Shown piece after piece: positions 5,919 through 12,691 of a stretch of DNA of 12,760 nucleotides. A program made the translations under genes and the position numbers. The notes under the pieces were generated by a model. The model saw only the letters and a program-made list of their open reading frames with translations, was not told where the DNA came from and ran no database searches. Position 1 is the first letter of the stretch. Each line of letters begins with the position of its first letter. This DNA is from CAG-791 sp963596015. GTDB lineage: Bacteria > Bacillota > Clostridia > Lachnospirales > Lachnospiraceae. The stretch covers positions 1-12,760 of the forward strand of contig CAVBJS010000067.1 of the NCBI GenBank assembly GCA_963596015.1, given 5' to 3'.

Positions 5919-5995
5919 GTTACTGTTCCATCACCGGATAGGCGACAGAGCGGCAACCACAGGGCCCGCCGCCCGGCCGGCGGCCAAGCAGTAAC
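5919..5995. repeat. Palindrome-bounded intergenic element B (77 bp)
   Basis: The ends are GTTACTG (5919-5925) and CAGTAAC (5989-5995); the left end continues as GTTACTGTTC like its relatives. The interior is GC-rich and holds GGCAACCACAGGGCCCGCCG, which aligns with the minus strand of element C (GCCAACCACACTACCGCCCG). It lies 12 bp beyond the lipid kinase stop codon. Confidence 0.7.
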
Positions 5996-6007
5996 AACAG
6001 GAACGTT

Positions 6008-6946
6008 TTATCCTTCTGTCTGCGATTCTTCTTCTGCGGCAGGCACATACATCTCCACGGCCTGCTTTTTATTTTCCAGGATCACCTGCTCATGGATTCC
6101 CCCGTATTCCCCATCTCTGGTCCAGGGTACAGGATCCTGGGAGGTTACCTGGATATGGGCCGCCTTAAAGCTGTAAATATACGGGCAGTCCAGATCCTGG
6201 CTGGTCAGCGATGCAATGATCTGATTCAACTCCACCGGATTGCGGGGCATCTTGATAAAGGTAGCTTCGAAGAGGCCGTCATCCAGGTCCACATATTTTC
6301 CGGTGATATTGCGAAAACCTCCCACCGAGCGGGAGTTGGTGACCATGCCGATGGCGAAATCATCTTCGATCTGCACTTCATCAGCCTCCACCTTTACATG
6401 ATAGGTCTTTAAGCTGCTCAGGCTCTGGATGCCCCGCAGGACATAGGCTGCATGGCCCAGCATATTTTTCATATCCTGAGGCGTGTCATAGGACACCTCT
6501 GTAAAGATGCCGAAAGCCGCCACATATACGAAGTAGTCCTCTTCGTTAAAGCCCCCGATGTCGCACCGGAAGGTATTCCCTTCTACGATCATCTGGGCCG
6601 CCTCTGTCATTTCCTTGGAAATGCCCAGACTGGCGCCAAAATCATTGGTAGATCCTGCCGGAATATAACCAAGCGGCAGCAACGGCTTTCCTTCGTAGCG
6701 AGCGCCGTCCAAAAGGCCGCTGACAGCCTCCTCCAGCGTCCCGTCACCGCCGCTGCAGATGATGCTCTCAAATCCTTCTCCCCGGTCTCTCACATATGTC
6801 CTGGCATCTCCCGCCCCTGCTGTAGGGAGGCAGGTAGTCTCCCATCCGGCATTCGTAAAGATCTGCAGGATGTCGGAAAGTTTGGTCTTGATCTGCTGGG
6901 TACCGGCATAAGGATTGTACACAAAAAGTGCTTTTTTTCTTTTCAT
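6008..6946 (-). CDS. Diacylglycerol kinase family lipid kinase (DgkB/YegS/BmrU type)
   Basis: Soluble ATP-dependent lipid kinase, 312 aa. The family phosphorylates diacylglycerol or related lipids and returns DAG from envelope turnover to phospholipid synthesis. The N-terminal catalytic domain begins KKALFVYNPYAG and has the nucleotide motif SGGDGT (65-70) and the IPAGSTNDFG loop (95-104). The C-terminal beta-sandwich part includes CDIGGFNEEDYFVYVAAFG and the EATFIKMPRNPVEL stretch. After GGDGTL many family members have Asn; here it is Glu (GGDGTLEEAV). The start is the ATG at 6946, with AGGAAGG six bases upstream. A longer frame back to 7003 is rejected because it runs through the leader hairpin. 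It lies 55 bp after the terminator of the HPr-like gene and may be read by leakage through it, since I see no good promoter. Whether the substrate is DAG or another lipid cannot be told. Confidence 0.9.
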   Translation of the reverse strand: MKRKKALFVYNPYAGTQQIKTKLSDILQIFTNAGWETTCLPTAGAGDARTYVRDRGEGFESIICSGGDGTLEEAVSGLLDGARYEGKPLLPLGYIPAGSTNDFGASLGISKEMTEAAQMIVEGNTFRCDIGGFNEEDYFVYVAAFGIFTEVSYDTPQDMKNMLGHAAYVLRGIQSLSSLKTYHVKVEADEVQIEDDFAIGMVTNSRSVGGFRNITGKYVDLDDGLFEATFIKMPRNPVELNQIIASLTSQDLDCPYIYSFKAAHIQVTSQDPVPWTRDGEYGGIHEQVILENKKQAVEMYVPAAEEESQTEG

Positions 6947-6951
6947 ACTTA

Positions 6952-6997
6952 CCTTCCTATGCCGCAGCTTATCTGCGGCAACATGCGGAGAGTTTTC
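6952..6997 (-). repeat. RBS-adjacent hairpin element, copy 2 (lipid kinase leader)
   Basis: On the minus strand TGCCGCAG, loop ataag, CTGCGGCA (6960-6980) is a perfect 8-bp hairpin. The ribosome site GGAAGG (6952-6957) follows two bases later. The upstream GAAAACTCTCC matches GAAATTCTCC in copy 1, and the overall alignment with 366-413 is close. Confidence 0.6.
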
Positions 6998-7001
6998 AAC
7001 C

Positions 7002-7031
7002 AAAAAAGGACCTCTTCTCTAGAAGAGGTCC
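7002..7031 (-). terminator. Terminator of the murB-rapZ-whiA-crh operon
   Basis: GGACCTCTTC (7008-7017), loop TCTA, GAAGAGGTCC (7022-7031) is a perfect 10-bp stem. On the minus strand it is followed by six T (7002-7007). It lies 16 bp beyond the stop of the HPr-like gene. Confidence 0.92.
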
Positions 7032-7046
7032 CTTCCTTTGTCTGTG

Positions 7047-7310
7047 TTATTTGGAGGTTCCGTTGTGCAGGAAGTTCTCTACACCCTGCATAGCTTCCTC
7101 TTCGTCCTGACCATCTGCAGAAACGGTAATAGCCTCGCCGCTGCCTAAGTCCAGAGTCATCATCCCCATGATGCTCTTGGCATTGACACGCTTGGAATCT
7201 GCCTCAATATAAATGCTGCTGTCATATCTGCTGGCGATCTGCACCAGTTCCGCTACGGGTCTTGCCTCTAATCCATTCGGCAGTGCCACCGTCATAGCCC
7301 TTTTGATCAT
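7047..7310 (-). CDS. crh: HPr-like regulatory protein of the Crh type (Glu15, Ser46)
   Basis: 87 aa, a single HPr fold. In true HPr the motif GLHARP carries His15, phosphorylated by enzyme I of the sugar phosphotransferase system. Here it reads NGLEARP with Glu at position 15, so phosphotransfer to sugars is not possible. The regulatory site is intact: NAKSIMGMM with Ser46, the residue phosphorylated by HPr kinase. This is the pattern of Bacillus Crh, which has Gln15 and works with CcpA in carbon catabolite repression. Context supports this: whiA is directly upstream, as in Bacillus, and hprK is in the same block. The start has a strong AAGGAGGAG four bases away. There is a 67-bp gap to whiA and a terminator after the gene. 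It could be annotated simply as an HPr family phosphocarrier, but the missing His argues against a carrier role. Interaction with CcpA is inferred. Confidence 0.88.
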   Translation of the reverse strand: MIKRAMTVALPNGLEARPVAELVQIASRYDSSIYIEADSKRVNAKSIMGMMTLDLGSGEAITVSADGQDEEEAMQGVENFLHNGTSK

Positions 7311-7377
7311 AATTCTCCTCCTTACAATAACTACGGCCCGTCTTCCCCCAACACACCTTCATCATTATAAGTTTTCC

Positions 7378-8331
7378 CTACCCATTTGCTTCTTTTCTCA
7401 GACTGTCCGCGAATTCGGAAAGCTTCCGCAGGCGATGGTTCACCCCTGATTTTCCGATGGGCGGCTCCAAAAGATTCCCCAATTCTTTTAAAGCGGCCTC
7501 CGGATACTGGAGCCTTAACTCCGCCATCTGGCGCAGGCTCTCCGGAAGATTCTGATATTTGCGGCTGGACTGAATATAAAGAATGTCTTCAATCTGCTTA
7601 TGTGAGGCAGTCACTGTCTTTTCGATATTGGCCATCTCACAGTTAACACGTCGGTTTACGGAATTGCGCATTTCCTTGAGGATTCTGGAATTCTCCATAT
7701 TCATCAAAGCCACATGCGCCCCTATGATATTCAGAATCGTCACGATCTCTGCAGAATCTTTTACGTAAACCACATGGTATTTCTTGCGCTGGATCTCTCT
7801 GGCCTCTATGCCCTGCTCCCGCAATACTTCGCGGATCTGGGCGGCCTGCTCCCTGCCGGCGCACACATACTCCAAATGATACTCCCGGTCGGGATCACTT
7901 ACCGATCCTGTACACAAAAACATGTCACGCAAAAAAGCCCGCTGACAGCAGCTGTTCTTGAGCAAAAGCGGAGAGACCCCTCTCTCCCTTCGGCGCAGCG
8001 TACCATCTTCCTGCAGAAGCTTGAGCATCTCTGCCAACTCCAACAGTGCGGCCTGTGGTTCCGTGATCTTCTGAACAAAGCGCCCCGTCTGCTCCTCATC
8101 GTTTGCTTCAGGGCACTCCCCATTTATATTAAGTGTTTTACTTAATAATGTAAAGTACTTTCTGCGAGCTTCCTGATTATCCGTGCGGATCGTCAGGCTG
8201 ATCTCGCCGCCCGGTGCTCTTTCGAACTCTCCTATACAGCTGAGGATCGCTGCCAATGCAGCGATCCGACAATGCCTGCCGGATGGGATCTGCCCCACCA
8301 GTTCTTTCTTCACATCGCTGGAAAAAGACAT
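7378..8331 (-). CDS. whiA: Sporulation/division regulator WhiA
   Basis: DNA-binding protein of the WhiA family, 317 aa, close to the usual length. It has an N-terminal LAGLIDADG-like fold without nuclease activity (about 1-220) and a C-terminal helix-turn-helix. Visible family stretches are MSFSSDVKKELV at the start, RKKYHVVYVKDSAEIVTILNIIGAH, MRNSVNRRVNCEMANIEKTV, and IGKSGVNHRLRKLSEFA at the C-terminus. In actinomycetes it controls sporulation genes; in Firmicutes it affects cell division and chromosome segregation, and its direct targets here are unknown. The ATG at 8331 is chosen over one 72 bases upstream because GGAGG lies five bases before it and MSFSS is the family start. It follows rapZ by 55 bp; the gene usually found between them, yvcK, is absent. 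Confidence 0.94.
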   Translation of the reverse strand: MSFSSDVKKELVGQIPSGRHCRIAALAAILSCIGEFERAPGGEISLTIRTDNQEARRKYFTLLSKTLNINGECPEANDEEQTGRFVQKITEPQAALLELAEMLKLLQEDGTLRRRERGVSPLLLKNSCCQRAFLRDMFLCTGSVSDPDREYHLEYVCAGREQAAQIREVLREQGIEAREIQRKKYHVVYVKDSAEIVTILNIIGAHVALMNMENSRILKEMRNSVNRRVNCEMANIEKTVTASHKQIEDILYIQSSRKYQNLPESLRQMAELRLQYPEAALKELGNLLEPPIGKSGVNHRLRKLSEFADSLRKEANG

Positions 8332-8386
8332 GTATACCTCCGCACGTACCTGTAAATTTAAGCCAATGTTCGGACTACTGTGCCGA

Positions 8387-9247
8387 CTAATGCTTCGGTG
8401 CATCTCGGTGATAGATCTTCAGCCCATAGTCACCCTTGTCCTTCAGACTTTCATAAAGGGCGTTGGCCAAAGTTACGCTGCGGTGCTGTCCCCCGGTGCA
8501 GCCGATGGCGATCACCAGCTGGTTTTTCCCTTCTTTTACATAATAAGGGATCAAAAAGGTGATCATATCCTCCAGCTTATGTAGGAATTCTTTGGTCTGG
8601 GGGAAAGAGAGCACGTAATCCTGCACCGGCTTGTCATTTCCGGTCTGGTGCTTTAATTCATCAATGTAAAAAGGGTTGGGCAGAAACCGTACATCAAAGA
8701 CCAGATCCGCATCGGCCGGTATGCCGTGCTTAAAACCAAAGGACATGACGGATACCATCAGCGAATTATACTTCTTGTTGTCCAGGAAGATCTTGACAAG
8801 TTCTTCCTTCAGCTCTCTGTTCAGCAGGTTAGAGGTATCGATGACATAGTCGGCTCTCTGTTTGATCTTCTGCAATGCCTTTCTCTCCTGGGCTATGCCG
8901 TCCTCTACCCGGCCGTCCGGCGCCAGCGGGTGGGCCCGTCTGGTCTCCTTATAGCGCTTGATGATAGTCCTGTCGGAAGCGTCCATAAACAGGATCTCAT
9001 ACTGATATCCTTTTTCCTTCAGCTTATCCAGCACGTTCTCCACGTATTGAAAGGACTTACCCGCCCGCATGTCAAGCCCGAGGACTACCTTGCTGACCTC
9101 CGAACCGGGGGAACTGAGCAGTTCCATAAATTTATCAATGAGTCGGACCGGAAGATTGTCCACGCAATAATAGCCTTCGTCCTCCAGCATTTTGATGGCT
9201 GTATTCTTTCCTGCCCCGCTCATACCTGTCACAACTACAAAACGCAT
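8387..9247 (-). CDS. rapZ: RapZ/YvcJ family nucleotide-binding protein
   Basis: 286 aa, full length for the family. The N-terminal P-loop domain and C-terminal domain are both present: GMSGAGKN (8-15), YYCVDNLP (27-34), MDASDRTIIKRYKETRRAHPL, FDVRFLPNPFYIDELKHQTG, and the C-terminal GCTGGQHRSV. In enterobacteria RapZ is an RNA-binding adaptor that sets GlmS (glucosamine-6-phosphate synthase) levels; in Bacillus YvcJ hydrolyses nucleotides and its role is less clear. The Walker A motif normally ends GKS or GKT; here the codons read Lys-Asn-Thr, so the Mg-binding hydroxyl is replaced by Asn15 unless Thr16 takes over. The ribosome site GGGGAG is ten bases upstream. murB ends only 7 bp before it, so the two are cotranscribed. 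Confidence 0.94.
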   Translation of the reverse strand: MRFVVVTGMSGAGKNTAIKMLEDEGYYCVDNLPVRLIDKFMELLSSPGSEVSKVVLGLDMRAGKSFQYVENVLDKLKEKGYQYEILFMDASDRTIIKRYKETRRAHPLAPDGRVEDGIAQERKALQKIKQRADYVIDTSNLLNRELKEELVKIFLDNKKYNSLMVSVMSFGFKHGIPADADLVFDVRFLPNPFYIDELKHQTGNDKPVQDYVLSFPQTKEFLHKLEDMITFLIPYYVKEGKNQLVIAIGCTGGQHRSVTLANALYESLKDKGDYGLKIYHRDAPKH

Positions 9248-9254
9248 ATCGCAG

Positions 9255-10307
9255 CTACTCCCCTAAATAGATCACTTCTCTCTGCAATTCCACGCCGCTG
9301 GTCTCTTTCACTCTGCGCTGCACCTCGCTGATCACCTGCCGCAGCTGGGTGGCACTGGCCTGTCCTTTATTGACCACAAAGCCGCAATGCTTCTCCGATA
9401 CAGCTGCATCACCGATGTGAAATCCCGCCAGTCCTGCATCCATGATCAGCTTGCCGGCGAAATGTCCCTCCGGTCTCTTAAAGGTAGAACCGGCACTGCC
9501 ATACTCCAGAGGCTGTTTGGAACGACGTTTCTGCGCCAATTCCTCCATCTCTTCGGCTATGGATGCCGAGGAAGCCGGCTGCAGCCGGTACACTACCTGC
9601 ACCGCCATCAGATTCTGTTCCTTCAGGATACTGTGCCGGTAGCCGAAGTGCAGTTCTTCATTGGTATACCAGACGATCTCTCCATTCTCCTGCAGCAAAA
9701 GGGCACCGCAGACCACCTGCCTCATCTCGCCTTCATAGGCCCCTGCATTCATCACCAACGCACCGCCCACAGAGCCGGGAATGCCGGCAGCAAAAGCAAA
9801 GCCTCCCAGGCTGTTCTCTCTTGCTGCCGCCGCCACCCGGCTTAGGGAAGCACCGGCACCGGCCAGGATGTACTCCCCCCAGACAGCCACTGCATGCAGT
9901 GACGGCAAAAGGAGGTGCTCTGTTACCGGATCCTCGTTCTTCTCATGACACGCCGTCAGCCAGTCCTTCACCCCGTCGTCCTGTACAAAAGGCACCTGGG
10001 CCTCTTCGCAGGCATCTGTCACGGAAGACTGTGCCGGATCCGTCATGGTAATGACAACGCCCGGATATCCCTGATCTCCCACCAGGAGATTGGTACCCCG
10101 CCCCAGCATGTAATATTCTGTATTTTCCTCCTGCAGGATCTTCCTTACTTCCCTTAATTCCTCCAGGGTCTTTACCTGCACCAGGGCACCGGCAGCACCT
10201 CCTGCATGAAAGGAGCAATGCGCCGCCATCGGTTCCTCAAACCGGAGCTGCTCCCTGGGCAACACCGTTGCCAGCCTCTTTTTCCAATCTCCCATAAACC
10301 TATCCAT
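9255..10307 (-). CDS. murB: UDP-N-acetylenolpyruvoylglucosamine reductase (MurB)
   Basis: FAD- and NADPH-dependent enzyme that reduces UDP-GlcNAc-enolpyruvate to UDP-MurNAc in peptidoglycan precursor synthesis, cytoplasmic. FAD-binding motifs are MLGRGTNLLV (67-76) and GIPGSVGGALVMNAGAYEGE (175-194). Catalytic positions visible are Arg224 in GYRHS, Ser274 in GSAGSTFKRP and Glu344 in LQREVIYLG. The GSAGSTF and YEGEM types fit the type II (Gram-positive) enzymes. At 350 aa it is about 45-50 longer than usual, owing to an insertion at roughly 90-143 between YPGVVITMT and EYILAGAGA; the insertion is rich in acidic residues and has two Cys. The first ATG (10307) is used, with AAGGG four bases upstream; Met5 is a weaker alternative. 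It leads a murB-rapZ-whiA-crh transcription unit after the glucokinase terminator. Element C lies in its upstream region. Confidence 0.94.
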   Translation of the reverse strand: MDRFMGDWKKRLATVLPREQLRFEEPMAAHCSFHAGGAAGALVQVKTLEELREVRKILQEENTEYYMLGRGTNLLVGDQGYPGVVITMTDPAQSSVTDACEEAQVPFVQDDGVKDWLTACHEKNEDPVTEHLLLPSLHAVAVWGEYILAGAGASLSRVAAAARENSLGGFAFAAGIPGSVGGALVMNAGAYEGEMRQVVCGALLLQENGEIVWYTNEELHFGYRHSILKEQNLMAVQVVYRLQPASSASIAEEMEELAQKRRSKQPLEYGSAGSTFKRPEGHFAGKLIMDAGLAGFHIGDAAVSEKHCGFVVNKGQASATQLRQVISEVQRRVKETSGVELQREVIYLGE

Positions 10308-10337
10308 CTTTCCCTTATAACGATCGCCTATTATTGG

Positions 10338-10391
10338 GTTACTGTTCAGACATCAGCCGGGCGGTAGTGTGGTTGGCGGCCGAACAGTAAC
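10338..10391. repeat. Palindrome-bounded intergenic element C (54 bp)
   Basis: A perfect 10-bp inverted repeat, GTTACTGTTC (10338-10347) and GAACAGTAAC (10382-10391), encloses a GC-rich core with a GCCG/CGGC inner pair. This is the cleanest copy of the family. On the minus strand its core aligns with that of element B. It lies between the glucokinase terminator and murB, where the murB promoter would be expected; I see no convincing -10/-35 outside it. Confidence 0.75.
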
Positions 10392-10410
10392 AGTATCTGC
10401 CCACTGTTAT

Positions 10411-10461
10411 AAAAAAGCCCGCTGCCGGTATCCTCTGCGTAAGGACACCGGCGCAGGCTTT
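10411..10461 (-). terminator. Terminator of the glucokinase gene
   Basis: On the minus strand AAAGCC, GC, ACCGGC and GGA pair with TCC, GCCGGT, GC and GGCTTT across 10414-10461 with small mismatches, around a 9-nt loop. A run of six T (10411-10416) follows. It begins 20 bp after the stop codon and separates hprK-glk from murB. Confidence 0.88.
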
Positions 10462-10481
10462 GGTTCCTATCCTATAAAGCT

Positions 10482-11417
10482 CTACAGGACAAGCTTGGCT
10501 GCGCCGTACATGCCTGCATCATTCCCCAGCATGGCCATAGCGAATTTGCACTCGGATGCTCCCGGAAATACGCTCTTTTCAAAAGAAGGCTTAAGCAGCT
10601 CCAGCAAATAGTCTCCGGCCTTTGCCACGCCGCCGCCCAGTACGAAGATCTCCGGGTTTATGACGCTGGCGATCATGCCCAGACCCTTGCCCAGGTAGTA
10701 GCCATATTTATCCGCTGCCTTTTTTGCCACAGGATCGCCGGCCTTTGCGGCATCGAAGATATCCTTGCAGGTGAATTCCTTACCCCGCAGTACGCTGTCT
10801 TCCTTAGAAGCTTCCAGCACCCGCTTAGCCACGCGAACGGCACCGGTAGCAGATGCATATTCCTCAAAGCAGCCATACTGACCGCAGTTACATGCCTCTT
10901 TCTCGCCGTCCTCTATGTGCATGTGGCCGATCTCGCCGCCTGCACCGGTAGCACCTACCAGAAGGTTACCCTTGCAGATGATACCGCCGCCGATACCGGT
11001 ACCCAGTGTCACCAGCACCACGTCTTCAAAGCCGCGGCCGCCGCCTTTCCACATCTCTCCCAGAGCAGCCACATTGGCATCATTGCCGGCCTCGCAGCGA
11101 ATGCCGTCCATCAGATCCTCCATGATGGCCTTTACATTAAAGACACCCCAACCTAAGTTAACTGCGCGCAGTACCACGCCGTCGCTCTGTACCGGTCCGG
11201 GCACGCCGATGCCGATGCCGATGATGTCTGTCTTCTTCCATTCTTTTTCTTTGATCTTATCCTTTAAGGATGCGGCTACATCCGGTAGGATCTGACTGCC
11301 GTTATCCTCGGTCCTGGTGGGGATCTCCCAACAGTCCAGCTTGGTTCCGTCCTTATCGAACATACCGATCTTAACGGTGGTACCACCGATATCTACGCCA
11401 ATCGCATACTTTCCCAT
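10482..11417 (-). CDS. glk: ROK-family glucokinase
   Basis: ATP-dependent phosphorylation of glucose to glucose-6-phosphate in the cytoplasm, 311 aa, normal for the family. Motifs in order: phosphate-binding DIGGTTVKIG (9-18), GVPGPV (71-76), catalytic NDAN with Asp113 (112-115), LGTGIGGG (138-145), GEIGH (161-165), and the ROK zinc site with His165 and Cys177, Cys179, Cys184 in CNCGQYGCFE. The GEIGHM plus CXCGXXGCXE pattern fits GlcK-type glucokinases rather than NagC/XylR repressors, as no N-terminal helix-turn-helix is present. The start has GGAGAG nine bases upstream. It lies 126 bp after hprK and may be cotranscribed with it; it ends in its own terminator. Specificity for glucose over mannose or N-acetyl sugars is inferred. 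Confidence 0.93.
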   Translation of the reverse strand: MGKYAIGVDIGGTTVKIGMFDKDGTKLDCWEIPTRTEDNGSQILPDVAASLKDKIKEKEWKKTDIIGIGIGVPGPVQSDGVVLRAVNLGWGVFNVKAIMEDLMDGIRCEAGNDANVAALGEMWKGGGRGFEDVVLVTLGTGIGGGIICKGNLLVGATGAGGEIGHMHIEDGEKEACNCGQYGCFEEYASATGAVRVAKRVLEASKEDSVLRGKEFTCKDIFDAAKAGDPVAKKAADKYGYYLGKGLGMIASVINPEIFVLGGGVAKAGDYLLELLKPSFEKSVFPGASECKFAMAMLGNDAGMYGAAKLVL

Positions 11418-11543
11418 TTTCTTTAACTCTCCATTCCACTCACTATATGGGCCGCAGGAATGCCTGACAGCCGCCTTATCATCGGTCAGAGGCCCTTCGT
11501 CTTTACCAGCTCTTCCTGTGCTGTGCCCTGCTCTGACTCTGTT

Positions 11544-12488
11544 CTAATCGTCCTCATCCTCGTCATGCCGTCTCGCCAGGGACTCCTGTACTCTGGTATA
11601 GAGCTCCTGTGCCGCATTGTAGCCCATCTTCTTCTGACGATGGTTTACGGCTGCAGACTCACAGATCATGGCCAGGTTACGGCCGGGACGGATGGGAATC
11701 CTGTGGCAGGCCACCCGATTTCCCAGATACTCTGTAAACTCTTCCTCTAAGCCAAGGCGATCGTACTCCTTGTCCTTATCCCACTCTTCCAGCTGGATGA
11801 CCAGATCGATATTCTGGGTCTCACGGACACTGGAAATACCGAACAGTGCCTTAACATCGATGATGCCAATACCACGCAGCTCGATAAAGTGCTTGGTGAT
11901 CTCCGGTGCGGCACCGATCAACGTCTCCTCGCTGACACGGCGGATCTCTACCACGTCATCGGAAACCAGACGGTGTCCTCTCTTGATCAGCTCCAGGGCT
12001 GTCTCTGACTTACCGATGCCGCTCTCGCCGGTGATCAGCACACCTTCGCCGTAGACATCCACCAGTACGCCGTGAATGGAAATGCAGGGTGCCAGGCGCA
12101 CATTCAGCCAACGGATCAGCTCTGCGGTAAAGGCACTGGTAGCCTTCTTGGTCAGCAGCAGCGGTACTTTATATTTGAGCGCATATTTCCGGAAGGTCTC
12201 ATCCGGCTGCAGCTCACGGCAAAAGATCACGCAGGGAAATCCCTTGGAAAAAAGCTGGTCATAGATCTCTTCCTTTTTCTCCTGGGGCATGCTCTGCATA
12301 TAGGTATATTCTACGAAGCCCACCACCTGAATACGGGTGGTCTCAAAGTGCTCAAAATAACCTGCCATCTGCAGGGCCGGTCTGTTGATATCCGGCTGCA
12401 GGATCTTGATCTTGGAGACATCTACCTCCGGTGTCAGGTTTTCCAGCTTCATCTTCTCGATCACATCGCTTAAACGTACACTCGCCAT
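11544..12488 (-). CDS. hprK: HPr kinase/phosphorylase (HprK)
   Basis: Bifunctional enzyme that phosphorylates Ser46 of HPr and Crh using ATP and removes it by phosphorolysis, the sensor step of carbon catabolite repression in Firmicutes. It is 314 aa. The N-terminal domain covers 1-130. The C-terminal kinase domain holds His139 in SIHGVLVDVYG, Walker A GESGIGKS (154-161), DD at 177-178, the HprK signature ELRGIGIIDV (203-212), and YDRLGLEEE and RPGRNLA. The C-terminus is acidic (DEDEDD). The ATG at 12488 gives MASVRLSDVIE, which matches the family start (MAKVRTKDVME in Bacillus) and has GGAG nine bases upstream. An ATG at 12503 (MERKDMASV) with AAGGG seven bases upstream is a real alternative. 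Its likely substrate, the Ser46 HPr-like protein, is encoded in the same block. A true His15 HPr is not in this window. Confidence 0.95.
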   Translation of the reverse strand: MASVRLSDVIEKMKLENLTPEVDVSKIKILQPDINRPALQMAGYFEHFETTRIQVVGFVEYTYMQSMPQEKKEEIYDQLFSKGFPCVIFCRELQPDETFRKYALKYKVPLLLTKKATSAFTAELIRWLNVRLAPCISIHGVLVDVYGEGVLITGESGIGKSETALELIKRGHRLVSDDVVEIRRVSEETLIGAAPEITKHFIELRGIGIIDVKALFGISSVRETQNIDLVIQLEEWDKDKEYDRLGLEEEFTEYLGNRVACHRIPIRPGRNLAMICESAAVNHRQKKMGYNAAQELYTRVQESLARRHDEDEDD

Positions 12489-12539
12489 ATCCTTCCGCTC
12501 CATTTCTGCGCCCTTAACTTAAGTTGCGCGCTTTCCATG

Positions 12540-12566
12540 ATTTTATCACAACGGGGCGTTAAAGTA
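12540..12566 (-). promoter_or_regulatory. Probable extended -10 promoter of hprK
   Basis: On the minus strand TGATAAAAT (12540-12548) is an extended -10 (TGn plus TAAAAT). The -35 position is weak (around TGTACT with a 17-bp spacer). The predicted start near 12533 gives a leader of about 45 bases. Confidence 0.5.
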
Positions 12567-12583
12567 CAGTTTGCAGTGTGGGG

Positions 12584-12632
12584 CCGGGCAGTAAAAACAC
12601 GTTGGTTACTATGATAATTTAGTGTTGCCCGG
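12584..12632. other. Intergenic inverted repeat upstream of hprK
   Basis: CCGGGCA (12584-12590) pairs with TGCCCGG (12626-12632). Inside, AGTAA (12590-12594) faces TTACT (12606-12610). GGCCGGGCAGTAA resembles the right ends of elements B and C (GGCCAAGCAGTAA, GGCCGAACAGTAA), so this may be a decayed copy. Confidence 0.4.
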
Positions 12633-12691
12633 TCATGCACCGGAGCGCGGCAGATGTCTCGCACCATGCACTTTGCGCCGTTTTGCTTTTG

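Noticed and set aside
6947..7003. Longer N-terminus for the lipid kinase
   Set aside because: It would translate the leader hairpin and ribosome site; the ATG at 6946 has a good Shine-Dalgarno and matches the family start.
7364..7392. TATAAT on the minus strand between whiA and crh as an internal crh promoter
   Set aside because: The -10 is perfect but no -35 matches at 16-18 bp and there is no extended TGn; too weak to list as a feature.
8726..9331. 201-residue reading frame on the plus strand opposite rapZ
   Set aside because: It is antisense to a clear rapZ gene, has no ribosome site and no recognisable motif.
11418..11543. Promoter for glucokinase in the gap after hprK
   Set aside because: A TATAGT with a TGTCAG 16 bp upstream on the minus strand is visible but poor; cotranscription with hprK is just as likely.
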